Below are positions 7,983 to 15,530 of a DNA stretch of 64,000 nt, piece by piece. This DNA comes from Bacillus_BE sp042263505 (GTDB lineage Bacteria > Bacillota > Bacilli > Bacillales > Cytobacillaceae). The translations under genes and the position numbers were made by a program. Within the stretch, counting starts at the first letter, position 1. Each line of letters starts with the position of its first letter. The notes beneath the pieces were generated by a model, which did not search any database, was not told the DNA's origin, and saw only the letters and a list, made by a program, of their open reading frames with translations. The stretch is taken from the NCBI RefSeq assembly GCF_042263505.1, contig NZ_JBHKFI010000020.1, positions 17,197-81,196 of the forward strand, in the 5' to 3' direction.

Positions 7983-8513
7983 ACACCAGGTGGTAGTAAA
8001 GGTGCGGGTAAAGACATTACAAAAGTTAAATACGGGGGTCAATATACTAGGATTGGTCGTAAGAAAGTATTAAAACCGAATGTTGAGTATACAAGTAAAG
8101 AAGGATACAATTATAAAACAGATAATCATGGTCGGATAAAAAGTGCTGAAGGAACTCTCAAATTAGGAGATGGCAAAAGAAATAACTATGCCCAACAGGT
8201 AGTAGGAAGAGAATATCGAAAACCTGATGATGAAGGTGGCCATTTTATTGCAAGTATTTTCAAAGGTTCAGGAGATCTTGATAATCTTGTTCCAATGGAT
8301 GGAAATTTAAATAAAGGCGAATGGAAAAAACTTGAAAATACCTGGGTGGATGCGCTTAAACATGGTGATGAAGTAAAGGTGAAGATAACCCCAAACTATA
8401 AGGCTAATTCACAACGTCCAGAAAGTTTTAATATTAAGTACAAAATTGGTGATGATGAATGGGAAATTAGACGATTTGATAATGTACCGGGAGGGAGAAA
8501 GTTAGATGAATGA
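7950..8513 (+). CDS. Orphan toxin tip: DNA/RNA non-specific endonuclease domain
   Basis: The frame (TTG at 7950; 187 codons) starts in the linker type seen just before toxin tips (RGSTPGGSKGAGKD, compare STKGTGKD in the LHH toxin) and has no trunk. The tip contains DDEGGHFIASIFKGSGDLDNLVPMDGNLNKGEWKKLENTW, the core of the Endonuclea_NS_2-type (DNA/RNA non-specific) nuclease family used by YeeF-like Bacillus toxins. No convincing ribosome binding site precedes it. It is most simply a silent cassette that could be placed behind a full trunk by recombination, or a remnant kept with its immunity gene. The domain call is firm; expression is doubtful. Confidence 0.72.
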   Translation: MLYFNVLYRGSTPGGSKGAGKDITKVKYGGQYTRIGRKKVLKPNVEYTSKEGYNYKTDNHGRIKSAEGTLKLGDGKRNNYAQQVVGREYRKPDDEGGHFIASIFKGSGDLDNLVPMDGNLNKGEWKKLENTWVDALKHGDEVKVKITPNYKANSQRPESFNIKYKIGDDEWEIRRFDNVPGGRKLDE

Positions 8514-8976
8514 GGAACAATTAGATAGATTATATCAACAGATAGCAGAAGTTGTTGTAGAAACTATTCCAGAAGAATGGTCTAAGGTTTATTTATACGG
8601 TGAGGTTGTTGAAGGTTCTCAGACTGCTTACTTTTATTATTATCCTGAAGGTAGTGATAAACCAATATACAGTCATGATATAACTGAACTATTTACTGTT
8701 AGTGAGCTTGAATACACAGAAAAATGGCATCGATTAGTTGATTTTATTCAAGATCTTTGGAGAACATTTAAAGATAATAGTCAAGAGTCTTGGATAAATT
8801 TCACTATGGTTTTTGATAAGATAGGAAAGTTTCATATTGATTTTAATTATGATGATCTTTCAAAGATAGACTCTCATGAAAGGAAAACTATTTGGAAGTA
8901 TGAACATCTTGGCATAATACCTAAAAGTAATTCTGGGAAAAAGCATTTAGAAAAATATCTTTCTAGACTGGAATAA
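8506..8976 (+). CDS. YezG-family immunity protein
   Basis: A 156-residue acidic protein whose ATG overlaps the end of the orphan tip by eight bases, with GGGAGGGAG upstream. The pattern LYQQIAEVVVETIPEEWSKVYLYGEVVEG ... FYYYPEG is characteristic of the YezG (DUF600) family, the cognate antitoxin of the B. subtilis YeeF toxin. YeeF-type tips are non-specific nucleases, which agrees with the neighbouring domain. Even if the toxin cassette is silent, this gene could protect against the same toxin made by relatives. Confidence 0.85.
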   Translation: MNEEQLDRLYQQIAEVVVETIPEEWSKVYLYGEVVEGSQTAYFYYYPEGSDKPIYSHDITELFTVSELEYTEKWHRLVDFIQDLWRTFKDNSQESWINFTMVFDKIGKFHIDFNYDDLSKIDSHERKTIWKYEHLGIIPKSNSGKKHLEKYLSRLE

Positions 8977-9008
8977 TTTTTAACTCAAGTTAAGGACGAA
9001 AAGAGCGA

Positions 9009-9050
9009 GAAGAAGCAGAGGGACGTTTCTCAGCTTCCTTTTTATTTTAC
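9009..9050. repeat. Dispersed GAAGCAG...CTGCTTC terminator-like repeat, partial copy
   Basis: AGAAGCAGAGGGACGTTTCT followed by CAGCTTCC and a T-rich run. It is the same element as at 22008, 22711 and 23578 and sits directly after the yezG-like gene, where it can act as a terminator hairpin. Confidence 0.6.
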
Positions 9051-9161
9051 GACTTTAGTCAGCTTTTATTTTCTTGATTCCTAAGAATAAAGATTCCTCA
9101 AGGGTGGCTATCAGAGTGGATAAAAGAGATAATAGAAGTTCCGAGTAAATAGGAGGTTATT

Positions 9162-9430
9162 ATGGATAGTAGGAAAGAGCAGTTAACTAGGCAAGTAAAA
9201 ACGGTAATAAATATTCTTGAGATTATTCTAACGAAATAAAAAAAGATATATTTCAATTAATATATAGAAGATATAAGAATGCATTGGAAATTCTAGAAAA
9301 TAATAAAGATATTAATGGAATAAATATTGTTGGTGGTGTAAGAGCCTATATGGATAGTTATAACGACTATCAAAATCCATTTTTAGGAGAATTACATAAG
9401 GCGGAAAACCTCCTAAAAGAGTTATTATAA
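9162..9430 (+). pseudogene. Frameshifted small gene of unknown function
   Basis: A perfect AGGAGG (9151-9156) precedes ATG GAT AGT, reading MDSRKEQLTRQVKTVINILE before a stop at 9237. Shifting frame near 9217-9222 restores a long, charged helical protein: DYSNEIKKDIFQLIYRRYKN, then NKDINGINIVGGVRAYMDSY, then a C-terminus HKAENLLKELL ending at 9430. The intact product would be about 89 residues. The quality of the second half argues for a recent single-base change or a sequencing error. It may belong to the toxin locus as an extra immunity-like gene; function not recognised. Confidence 0.6.
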
Positions 9431-9667
9431 TTTAATTTTTGTAACATTGGTGTTTGTCAAGAAAGTTGCCACATGTTATTTCCAAAAAAAATCCTAATAT
9501 TTTGAGTATTTGAAATTACGTGTCTTTCGCAACTTGAAAGACCGAGCAAGGTGGGTTCGATGTCATGGAAGCGATGTTAAATCAGCCATTAGCGCTGCAC
9601 GAATGGCTGCATCTAAATTTGAATTTATTATAGCGGTACGTTGAGACTTTTTGAGGGGGTGCTAAAT

Positions 9668-10456
9668 TTGAACTTGAAGCTTGAAGGACGTGTAGTATAT
9701 GTCACAGGCGGCAGCCGCGGTATTGGCAAAGCTATTGTTACTACTTTGCTCAGTGAGGGGGCTTTCGTGGGAACGTGTGCTCGTAACCGGGAGGAGTTAG
9801 AACAGTTGCGTAACTCGTTACCAGAAACAGCGCGTTCTAGACTCACCATCCAGGAATGCGACGTTCGTAACCTTGAAGCTGTTCGCGCAGCCGTTACTTA
9901 CACAACCGAACAGTTTGGTCATCTTGATGGCATAGTGGCAAATGCAGGATTTGGGACTTCCGGGCGAGTGCTGGAAACACCAATCACTGAGTGGATGACA
10001 CAGTATGAGATAAAACTGCTGGGCGTCCTTAATCTGGTGCAAGCAGCTGCTCCTGCCTTGCGTCAATCCGATGCTGGCCGTGTGGTGATAATGAATGGTG
10101 TCACGGCACGCGTACCGGATCGCGAGATGGCTGCAGTAAGTGCAGCGCGAACCGCCATAAGCAACGTTGCGTATTTACTGGCAACTGAACTCGCTTCTGA
10201 CGGGATTTGTGTTAATGTAGTAAATATCGGAGCAATCGAGACAAACCGTCAGCGTGCTCGATTCGAGAGTTCCGGTTCCTCAATGACTTATTCTGCTTGG
10301 GCCAAACAGGAGGCGGAACGTCGAGGAATTATTCTTGGCAGATTTGGACGAACAGATGAAGTCGCACCGTTAGTTATGCTGCTCCTTTCTCCACTTTCGT
10401 CATACATCACTGGAAGCTCGATTGACATAGCTGGAGGTCTAAATGCAAGGCCTTGA
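9668..10456 (+). CDS. SDR-family protein with degenerate active site
   Basis: 262 residues from a TTG start served by GAGGGGGTG (9653-9661). The Rossmann nucleotide-binding motif TGGSRGIG is at 13-20, NAGF at 92-95, and the C-terminal SSYITGSSIDIAGG matches classical short-chain dehydrogenases. The catalytic tetrad is altered: the Asn position is K116 (YEIKLLGV), the Ser region is IMNG (141-144), and YxxxK is replaced by V157-S-A-A-R161. I recall other SDRs with a (T/V)SAAR motif, so this may be a subfamily rather than decay. The coding sequence appears more GC-rich than its neighbours, suggesting transfer. Substrate unknown; it may bind NAD(P) without standard reductase chemistry. Confidence 0.8.
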   Translation: MNLKLEGRVVYVTGGSRGIGKAIVTTLLSEGAFVGTCARNREELEQLRNSLPETARSRLTIQECDVRNLEAVRAAVTYTTEQFGHLDGIVANAGFGTSGRVLETPITEWMTQYEIKLLGVLNLVQAAAPALRQSDAGRVVIMNGVTARVPDREMAAVSAARTAISNVAYLLATELASDGICVNVVNIGAIETNRQRARFESSGSSMTYSAWAKQEAERRGIILGRFGRTDEVAPLVMLLLSPLSSYITGSSIDIAGGLNARP

Positions 10457-10641
10457 TTGTGCTAGTGGTTAAAGACATGGGAGAAGCGAGTGGCACTGTC
10501 AGGATCGATTTGTTGGGAAAGTGGTTGTTCCTCAGTGTGGAAGGAAAAGCCGATGCTGAGCATGTCACTGCGGAAGTTGCGAAATTTATGAGTTGCATAA
10601 CAATTGCCAATCTTGTTTACTTCTTCAACATTGAAGCTTAA
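10453..10641 (+). CDS. Small ORF overlapping the SDR gene
   Basis: The TTG start overlaps the SDR stop (TTGA). The 62 codons begin MIVLVVKDMGEASGTVRIDL. It shares the composition of the SDR gene, so it may be the stub of a following gene cut by a rearrangement. No family recognised; no separate ribosome binding site. Confidence 0.3.
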   Translation: MIVLVVKDMGEASGTVRIDLLGKWLFLSVEGKADAEHVTAEVAKFMSCITIANLVYFFNIEA

Positions 10642-10673
10642 TAAGGTTTGAACTAGTAGATAGCGTAACAAAC

Positions 10674-10716
10674 AAAAAGCCAATTCTTCCATGGCGTAGG
10701 AAAAATTGGCTTTTTG
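10674..10716. terminator. Bidirectional terminator after the SDR unit
   Basis: AAAAAGCCAATT pairs with AATTGGCTTTTT around a loop containing TTCC and GGAA. A/T runs on both sides allow use from either strand. Confidence 0.75.
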
Positions 10717-10851
10717 AATTAAAAACTCTTAGGTAAAGGGCAACACGAAAATAAGCCTTCCATATTAAAAATTTTGGTAAAAAATTTTTTTATAATTAGA
10801 GCTTTTAAGAAACAAAGACCTACAGAATTAAATTCATCTGAATTTTTTTGA

Positions 10852-11215
10852 TTAAGCAACTTGTTGTTGATTTAACATAAGATTCATACGGTCAGATCTT
10901 AATTATGAAGCATTATAAACTAACGTAACAAGATCAAGATGGACTTTAGCTATTTTTCCGGTACGATAACAAACGTTGTTTAGTTGAAAATATCCCTTGA
11001 GATAAGCATTCACTCGTTCTACTGCAGTATAATGTTTAAAGATTGTTTTCCTAGCTTTTGATCCTCGTGCTGGAGCCGTGTATTTTCTAAGATCAGTTAA
11101 TTTTTTAACTTTGTAGACCTTTTGACAGAGATCATCATTCGATAACGGGCAGTTAACACATTCTCTAGGCCTTGAATATTTTTCATCAATGAACGATGAT
11201 TTAAAACAAACATTC
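10852..11215 (-). pseudogene. Transposase C-terminal fragment (IS1182-like DDE)
   Basis: Read on the minus strand, the sequence gives RPRECVNCPLSNDDLCQKV, then KARKTIFKHYTAVERVNAYL, then YRTGKIAKVHLDLVTLVYNA, followed by a stop (10903-10905). After that stop the tail continues in frame as LRSDRMNLMLNQQQVA. The CxxCP segment and VERVNAYLK block fit the C-terminus of IS1182-type DDE transposases. The N-terminal two thirds are missing and an in-frame stop interrupts the end, so it is dead. Confidence 0.7.
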
Positions 11216-11301
11216 TAAACCAGTCTTCATATTTATTTTCTAATTATACCTTGAATTAACTTTGTTGCAATCATCAGTCTTTCCCTAAAATTTGGTGGAA
11301 A

Positions 11302-11502
11302 ATGGTATTAGAATCTGTATTAAGAAAAAGTGATATTCATTTTGATAAAAGATACGGGCTGTGTTATCCTATTGGGAATCAATTAGTTTTGCAAGTTGCA
11401 TTAATTGGACGAAGAGAATTAAGTGAAGAAGAAATTGACGATATTTTTGAACGTAACTACAATCTGATGAGTACAATTAATTATCTTTTTGGAGGTGTTT
11501 GA
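11302..11502 (+). CDS. Small conserved-looking hypothetical protein
   Basis: 66 residues, MVLESVLRKSDIHFDKRYGL onward, with GGTGG before the ATG. It has a soluble, acidic, helix-rich C-terminus (ELSEEEIDDIFERNYNLM). It is immediately followed, two bases after its stop, by another small gene with a strong SD, so the two are an operon closed by a terminator. The frame looks genuinely coding and I do not recognise the family. Neighbouring mobile-element relics suggest plasmid or phage origin. Confidence 0.55.
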   Translation: MVLESVLRKSDIHFDKRYGLCYPIGNQLVLQVALIGRRELSEEEIDDIFERNYNLMSTINYLFGGV

Positions 11503-11504
11503 AC

Positions 11505-11678
11505 ATGAACAGAGCTCGGAAAGTAACTGGTAAAAATGCTTTTAAAATAGGTGAAGCAGTTTCAGGAGTACGAGCTGTTATTCCTTCCAAAAATGGAAAA
11601 GAAGAAACAGGGGTAGTTGTGTATAAACGAAAAGCAGTATATAATGATGACCCTTATAAAAAACGAGCTAGAGCATGA
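11505..11678 (+). CDS. Small basic hypothetical protein
   Basis: 57 residues beginning MNRARKVTGKNAFKIGEAVS, with GGAGGTG at 11491-11497 and a six-to-seven-base spacing. It is strongly basic, with a GVRAVIPSKNGKEETGVVVY core that could form a small beta-barrel, which is compatible with nucleic-acid binding. It is the second gene of the 11302 operon. Function not recognised. Confidence 0.55.
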   Translation: MNRARKVTGKNAFKIGEAVSGVRAVIPSKNGKEETGVVVYKRKAVYNDDPYKKRARA

Positions 11679-11683
11679 ATATT

Positions 11684-11715
11684 GAGAAGGGAGGAAATCT
11701 CTCTTCTCTTTTTTA
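11684..11715 (+). terminator. Terminator of the small two-gene operon
   Basis: GAGAAGGGAG pairs with CTCTCTTCTC around GAAAT, followed by TTTTTTT. Confidence 0.8.
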
Positions 11716-11820
11716 TGTAATAAACGTCGCGTTAAATCCATTACCAGTTTTCTAGAAGAATTAGTGAATGAGGACTATAACTCCAGTCAATTAAGTCATT
11801 GGGTATGCACATATTGGATT

Positions 11821-11981
11821 TACAACCTCAATCAAAAAGATGGCGAAAATCACTTAAATGTCGCCATTACAAGAGCGAGTAGGAAACCATTGTCATTACA
11901 AGCATCGAGCCGGATGAACTGAACGTTGGGAACACATCACAATTTGTGCCAAAATATAAAATCGTATCTAAAATACGCTAA
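11821..11981 (+). pseudogene. Helicase C-terminal relic
   Basis: One frame reads KDGENHLNVAITRAS; after a one-base shift it continues VITSIEPDELNVGN, and another frame gives LKYAKAVAK. The NVAITRAR-like block is motif VI of superfamily-1 helicases (Dna2/UPF1-like). The several frameshifts and the missing upstream domains show that only a remnant is left. Confidence 0.55.
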
Positions 11982-12135
11982 GGCCGTCGCCAAAATCTGT
12001 GTCTATTTTCTTGACGTAGTATCAAAAGTTTTAGTGATAAAAAAGAGTCCTTACTCTGTAAAATTAAAGACAAGTGATGGTACATGAGGTTTTTAATAAC
12101 AATAGCTTGTCTATAATGTTGCACATTAAATGAAT

Positions 12136-12178
12136 AAAGGTACATCACAAATTTAAAGTGGTGTACCTTTTTGTTTTT
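12136..12178. terminator. Strong hairpin terminator
   Basis: AAAGGTACATCAC pairs with GTGGTGTACCTTT (one wobble), followed by a T-rich run. It lies between relics with no intact gene upstream. Confidence 0.65.
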
Positions 12179-12305
12179 ATTAGCCTCTAAATGACCTCAT
12201 TTACTACCACATAAAACACAAAAAAGTTAAATATTCACAGCGACTTTATTACTATGCTAAAATAAGAACAAATATTCTGAAAACAAATATTTAGGTGGTG
12301 AATAA

Positions 12306-12579
12306 ATGAAAGAATATACGGTTAAAGAGGTAGCTGACCTTGTAGGAAAACATGAAGAAACAGTCAAGCGATGTTTCGCTCAGGTAAGTTGCCCAATTTT
12401 TATTGAAACAGCGAAAAAGAAGGATGGAGATTTCTGAATCTGATTTAATAAACATGAATCGTATTTTGCCCCTTAAAGAAGCAGAACAACCATTTTTATT
12501 CTTTTTTATTTTGTATTTGTGTTTATCAAGCTTTGTTTTAAATATTGGAGTAGTAGGACTAACGATCAATTTTTTTTGA
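12306..12579 (+). pseudogene. Frameshifted HTH (excisionase-like) gene with membrane tail
   Basis: AGGTGG (12293-12298) precedes ATG, reading MKEYTVKEVADLVGKHEETV then KRCF, a MerR/excisionase-type HTH start. The expected continuation RSGKLPNFY lies in another frame, and ISESDLINMNRILPLKEAEQ in a third. The end encodes a hydrophobic helix (FLFFFILYLCLSSFVLNIG). An intact form would be a DNA-binding head on a C-terminal membrane anchor. At least two frameshifts make it non-functional. Confidence 0.6.
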
Positions 12580-12690
12580 TATTTTGGCTACGTTTGAGTA
12601 TGTTACTGTTTTTCCATTCTTATTCAATAAATCAATCGCTTGTTTACCTATCTCAACCGGAACGATTACTTCGTTTTTGATGACTTTCAT
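12559..12690 (-). pseudogene. Short coding-like fragment on the minus strand
   Basis: The 43 codons read MKVIKNEVIVPVEIGKQAID then NGKTVTYSNVAKISKKIDR. The TYSNVAKIS block resembles the N-terminal part of site-specific recombination accessory proteins (Tn554 TnpC/DUF6262 type), but the frame is short and overlaps the HTH relic. Weak call. Confidence 0.25.
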
Positions 12691-12851
12691 AAGTTCTGAC
12701 TTACGTATTTATAAGAACTTTTATAAACCTTATTGCGGTCTATGACAGCTACGATTTATAGATTGACTTATTGTTCTTGAGGATGGACAAATTATTAATT
12801 TTAAAGATATATGTGGAATATCCTTTAAAATCTTAACATGAGGTGTTGAAA

Positions 12852-13130
12852 TTGGAAAAAGATGAAAAATATTTAAGAGCTAAAAAAAAGGTGCAAAATC
12901 TTAAAGCGTTTTATATTCATTTAACGGTCTACATTCTGGTAAACATCATGCTTTTTTTCATAAATTTATTATCTGATGCGGGTAATTGGTGGTTTTTATA
13001 TCCACTTGGAGGCTGGGGAATTGGTGTTCTAGTCCATGGATTATCGACAATTGCATTTTTTAATTTTGGTTCAGATTGGGAAGAGAGAAAGATAAAAGAA
13101 TACATTGAAAAAGATAAGATAGAACGTTAG
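12852..13130 (+). CDS. 2TM-domain membrane protein
   Basis: 92 residues from the TTG at 12852 (MEKDEKYLRAKKKV), chosen because AGGTG ends six bases before it. A basic head, two hydrophobic helices (FYIHLTVYILVNIMLFFI and WWFLYPLGGWGIGVLVHG) and a charged tail (DWEERKIKEYIEKDK) fit the 2TM domain family. This module is found alone or fused to LytTR regulators and histidine kinases. No partner is present here. Role unknown, probably inner-membrane sensing or scaffolding. Confidence 0.75.
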   Translation: MEKDEKYLRAKKKVQNLKAFYIHLTVYILVNIMLFFINLLSDAGNWWFLYPLGGWGIGVLVHGLSTIAFFNFGSDWEERKIKEYIEKDKIER

Positions 13131-13442
13131 ATTTATAGCTTTATTGTAATAATTAATAGGAAGTGGAAGTTGCTTTATTATTTGCTATATAGGGGTACAG
13201 ACAGCAAAACGGAAATATTGCACGTTAAGGCTCAATCCGTTGATATTAAAGCCAAGTTTCAAAAACGTCTTATCCAAATCATCCTTAAAAGTGCTGAAAT
13301 TAGCACATTTACAGCATCAAAACTCATTACCAAAATCAAAGTACCGTTTGCTGAAGAGTGAATACCTTTTTGGTAAGTTCTTAGCGTAAACATAACAAGT
13401 ATTTGTTATAAGTTAACTTGCTTACCGTACAAAATTTCCGAA

Positions 13443-13586
13443 ATGTTGGCGAGACCCCAAGTAGAGTCATTATTAACCACTTTATTTGATGAAGTAGAAA
13501 GTGGTTATACAAATCCAGAGCAATGTTTGGGAAAAATTATAATTTGTGCAAAGAAAGACAATGGTGAAATCGTATTTTTAGGTTAG
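13443..13586 (+). CDS. Small hypothetical ORF
   Basis: 47 codons beginning MLARPQVESLLTTLFDEVES and ending KKDNGEIVFLG. The amino-acid composition looks like real coding sequence, but no ribosome binding site is visible and it lies in a relic-rich stretch, so it may be the tail of a lost gene. Confidence 0.3.
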   Translation: MLARPQVESLLTTLFDEVESGYTNPEQCLGKIIICAKKDNGEIVFLG

Positions 13587-13922
13587 AAGTTTTTAGGGTG
13601 TTAGGACTTCTTGAAGTAACGGGGGCTTTAGTTTAAGGAGCGTACGGAAACATTGTTGTGGTAAAAATTTTGTTGTTGTAGTAGTAAATGAGGTCATATG
13701 TCGTACAAAAGGATAGATGTAAACAGGTATACTCTTCTGTTCATCTATCCTTTCTTTTTAACCCTATTGATGTGTGACATTATAACAAATCGTTTAATTA
13801 TAGGTTTTCATAATTATTTTCTTGACTTTTAATAAAATGAATTGGACTCCTTATCTAGTACACCGTGCACTTAATACCCATATACATATTTTTTGACAAG
13901 AACGATTATGACGCCAAAGTCA
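13587..13922. other. Gene-free stretch with a long hairpin
   Basis: The one clear structure is at 13708-13753: AAAGGATAGATG pairs with CATCTATCCTTT, with inner AACAG/CTGTT, followed by CTTTTTA. It can terminate transcripts from either side. Nothing else is recognised. Confidence 0.5.
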
Positions 13923-14345
13923 TTATGATTTTTCTGCAAGTGTAATAAGCTTTTCTACAGTTTTAGGTATTTCTTCCTTTAATATGAGTTTCATGATAGA
14001 CAAAAGTAAGAACGAAGTTGGTCCGGATACTTCAATTCGAAAGGTTACTTCATTTTCTCCATTACTCATTTCTTTTATTGAATGATGCCAGTCCATTTTT
14101 CCACCCATTGGTAAAAAGAAACGATCTGTGTAGCGAGTATTTGGTTCGCACTCAATTATTTTATATTTTCTTGCCGGTTGGTCCTTGAGTTTTAATTCCC
14201 CAGTTGCTCCAAGCTGAAAAGGACCATTAATCTTTGCCCACTCCAAGCCCGCATCCCAACTAGTCCGATTTGGTACATCTGCCCATAACTGCCAAATTGC
14301 ATCTTTATTCGCTGTTGTCTTTTTTGTCACTTCCAGAACCTGCAT
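13923..14345 (-). CDS. SRPBCC (START-like) family protein
   Basis: 140 residues starting MQVLEVTKKTTANKDAIWQL; the start is set by GGAGGT seven bases upstream. The pattern W-x-LWADVPNRTSWDAGLEWA, the central GELKLKDQPARKYKII strand pair and the long C-terminal helix are typical of SRPBCC polyketide-cyclase-like lipid- or small-ligand-binding proteins. It lies 113 bp downstream of a TetR gene on the same strand and is probably its regulated partner. Ligand unknown. Confidence 0.8.
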   Translation of the reverse strand: MQVLEVTKKTTANKDAIWQLWADVPNRTSWDAGLEWAKINGPFQLGATGELKLKDQPARKYKIIECEPNTRYTDRFFLPMGGKMDWHHSIKEMSNGENEVTFRIEVSGPTSFLLLSIMKLILKEEIPKTVEKLITLAEKS

Positions 14346-14458
14346 TGTTGTTACCTCCCCGATTATCCCTATAATGATGACTAATCCAATAATCACACAA
14401 ACAACAGTTAGTAATGCTTTCTTTTTTTTCTCATTTCATCACTTGTCTTTTATTTTTG

Positions 14459-15046
14459 TTAAAAACCTCTGGTTATAATTCGCATTAAAATATCTACTTG
14501 CGGGACATGATAATCCTCACCCAATACCATTACACCTGAAAGAACCGTCAGGTAGCTAGATATAAGTTCTACTAGGTTTCCATCTGCAATTTCTCCTGCA
14601 TTTTGTCCTTCCCTAAATAATGGCAATAGACGATTGACATAGGCTTCCATTGGATATTGCCGAATAATTTGTTTCGCTTTCTCAGGTACACCATCCGAGT
14701 TGCGTGCCTGAAGAATCAGCTTGAAATAAGGGGCCTTGCTCTCATCAATAATTGACTCGGTAAGTTTCTTTATTTTGTCTAGTGGGGAACCATCAGCATG
14801 ATAAAGATCATCAATTGAAGATAGAGACGCTTCAATGGCAACCTGAATAAGTGTGGTAAAGATATCATCTTTCGATTTAAAGTAACGGTAAAAGAGACCT
14901 TGACTTATGCCAGCTTCATCAGCGATCATGCTCATTTTTGTTCCGATAATTCCACGCCGGGAAAAAACTATAAGGGCTGAATTCATGATTTGTTCTCTGC
15001 GCTCATCGCGTATTTGGTTCAGTTGTTCTTGGTTAAATGGTGCCAT
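14459..15046 (-). CDS. TetR/AcrR-family regulator
   Basis: 195 residues. The N-terminal HTH (REQIMNSALIVFSRRGIIGT ... MSMIADEAGISQGLFYRYFKSKDDI) is a textbook TetR DNA-binding domain; the rest is a helical ligand-binding domain with a TetR_C-type hydrophobic face. GGAGAGA precedes the ATG. It is transcribed with the SRPBCC gene. A perfect 19-bp palindrome (15101-15119) lies about 55 bp upstream, so autoregulation is likely. Confidence 0.88.
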   Translation of the reverse strand: MAPFNQEQLNQIRDERREQIMNSALIVFSRRGIIGTKMSMIADEAGISQGLFYRYFKSKDDIFTTLIQVAIEASLSSIDDLYHADGSPLDKIKKLTESIIDESKAPYFKLILQARNSDGVPEKAKQIIRQYPMEAYVNRLLPLFREGQNAGEIADGNLVELISSYLTVLSGVMVLGEDYHVPQVDILMRIITRGF

Positions 15047-15100
15047 GAATCTTCTCTCCTTTATTTATTATGATATCTACCAATATTATTCAAATTGATG

Positions 15101-15119
15101 AATGAATGAGTCATTCATT
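15101..15119. promoter_or_regulatory. Perfect 19-bp palindrome, candidate TetR operator
   Basis: AATGAATGAGTCATTCATT, two 9-bp arms around a central G. It lies just upstream of a possible minus-strand promoter (TTGAAT at 15096-15091, 17 bp, TAATAA) of the tetR-SRPBCC operon. Confidence 0.65.
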
Positions 15120-15140
15120 ATAAATTATAAATGTACATCT

Positions 15141-15365
15141 ATGTCTTGCCAAGTGACAAATTTATTTAATTTGTATCGAATTTTTTATCAACAAACATCA
15201 GATTTTGAAGGTGCTAAGACTAACATAAAAAATCGTTTAGAAAGCAAGGATTCTATTATATTCCTTGTTAAAGATAAACAAGAGTATGTGGGATTTACTC
15301 AACTTTATCCCACATTTTCATCAATATCTATGAAAAGAGCATGGATATTAAATGACTTGTATCTG
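15141..15365 (+). pseudogene. N-terminal half of a GNAT acetyltransferase
   Basis: The frame reads LFNLYRIFYQQTSDFEGAKT, then SIIFLVKDKQEYVGFTQLYP, then SMKRAWILNDLYL, the N-terminal half of a GNAT N-acetyltransferase up to the strand before the acetyl-CoA loop. The sequence then becomes unrelated, and the RGxGxG/A motif and C-terminal strands are missing. No ribosome binding site is visible. It is therefore a truncated remnant. Confidence 0.65.
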
Positions 15366-15530
15366 GTTCAATGCGTTTACTGGTTTTATCTAGTTGAGCC
15401 TGGCTATCTTGGTCTATCAAATAGGGGATACCTCTTCTGTGTGGTAGTGATTTCTCGTCAATCTCACTATACCAAAGAACGAGGTGTTTTTTCATTTATT
15501 AACATGAGCGTCAAGCAAACTATTAGATAA

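Noticed and set aside
9565..9633. 22-codon ORF MEAMLNQPLALHEWLHLNLN before the SDR gene
   Set aside because: Only a GGTGGG-like sequence at poor spacing; no evidence that it is translated.
10740..10850. Possible promoter region
   Set aside because: Only A/T-rich runs; no spaced -35/-10 that stands out from background.
13170..13361. 63-codon TTG frame LLYRGTDSKTEI...
   Set aside because: No ribosome binding site; its start overlaps a degraded copy of the inverted repeat of the orphan toxin cassette, so it is likely debris.
15366..15515. Minus-strand frame MKKHLVLWYSEIDEKSLPHR
   Set aside because: Plausible composition, but no family, no clear ribosome binding site and no stop-defined product before the GNAT relic; too weak to annotate.
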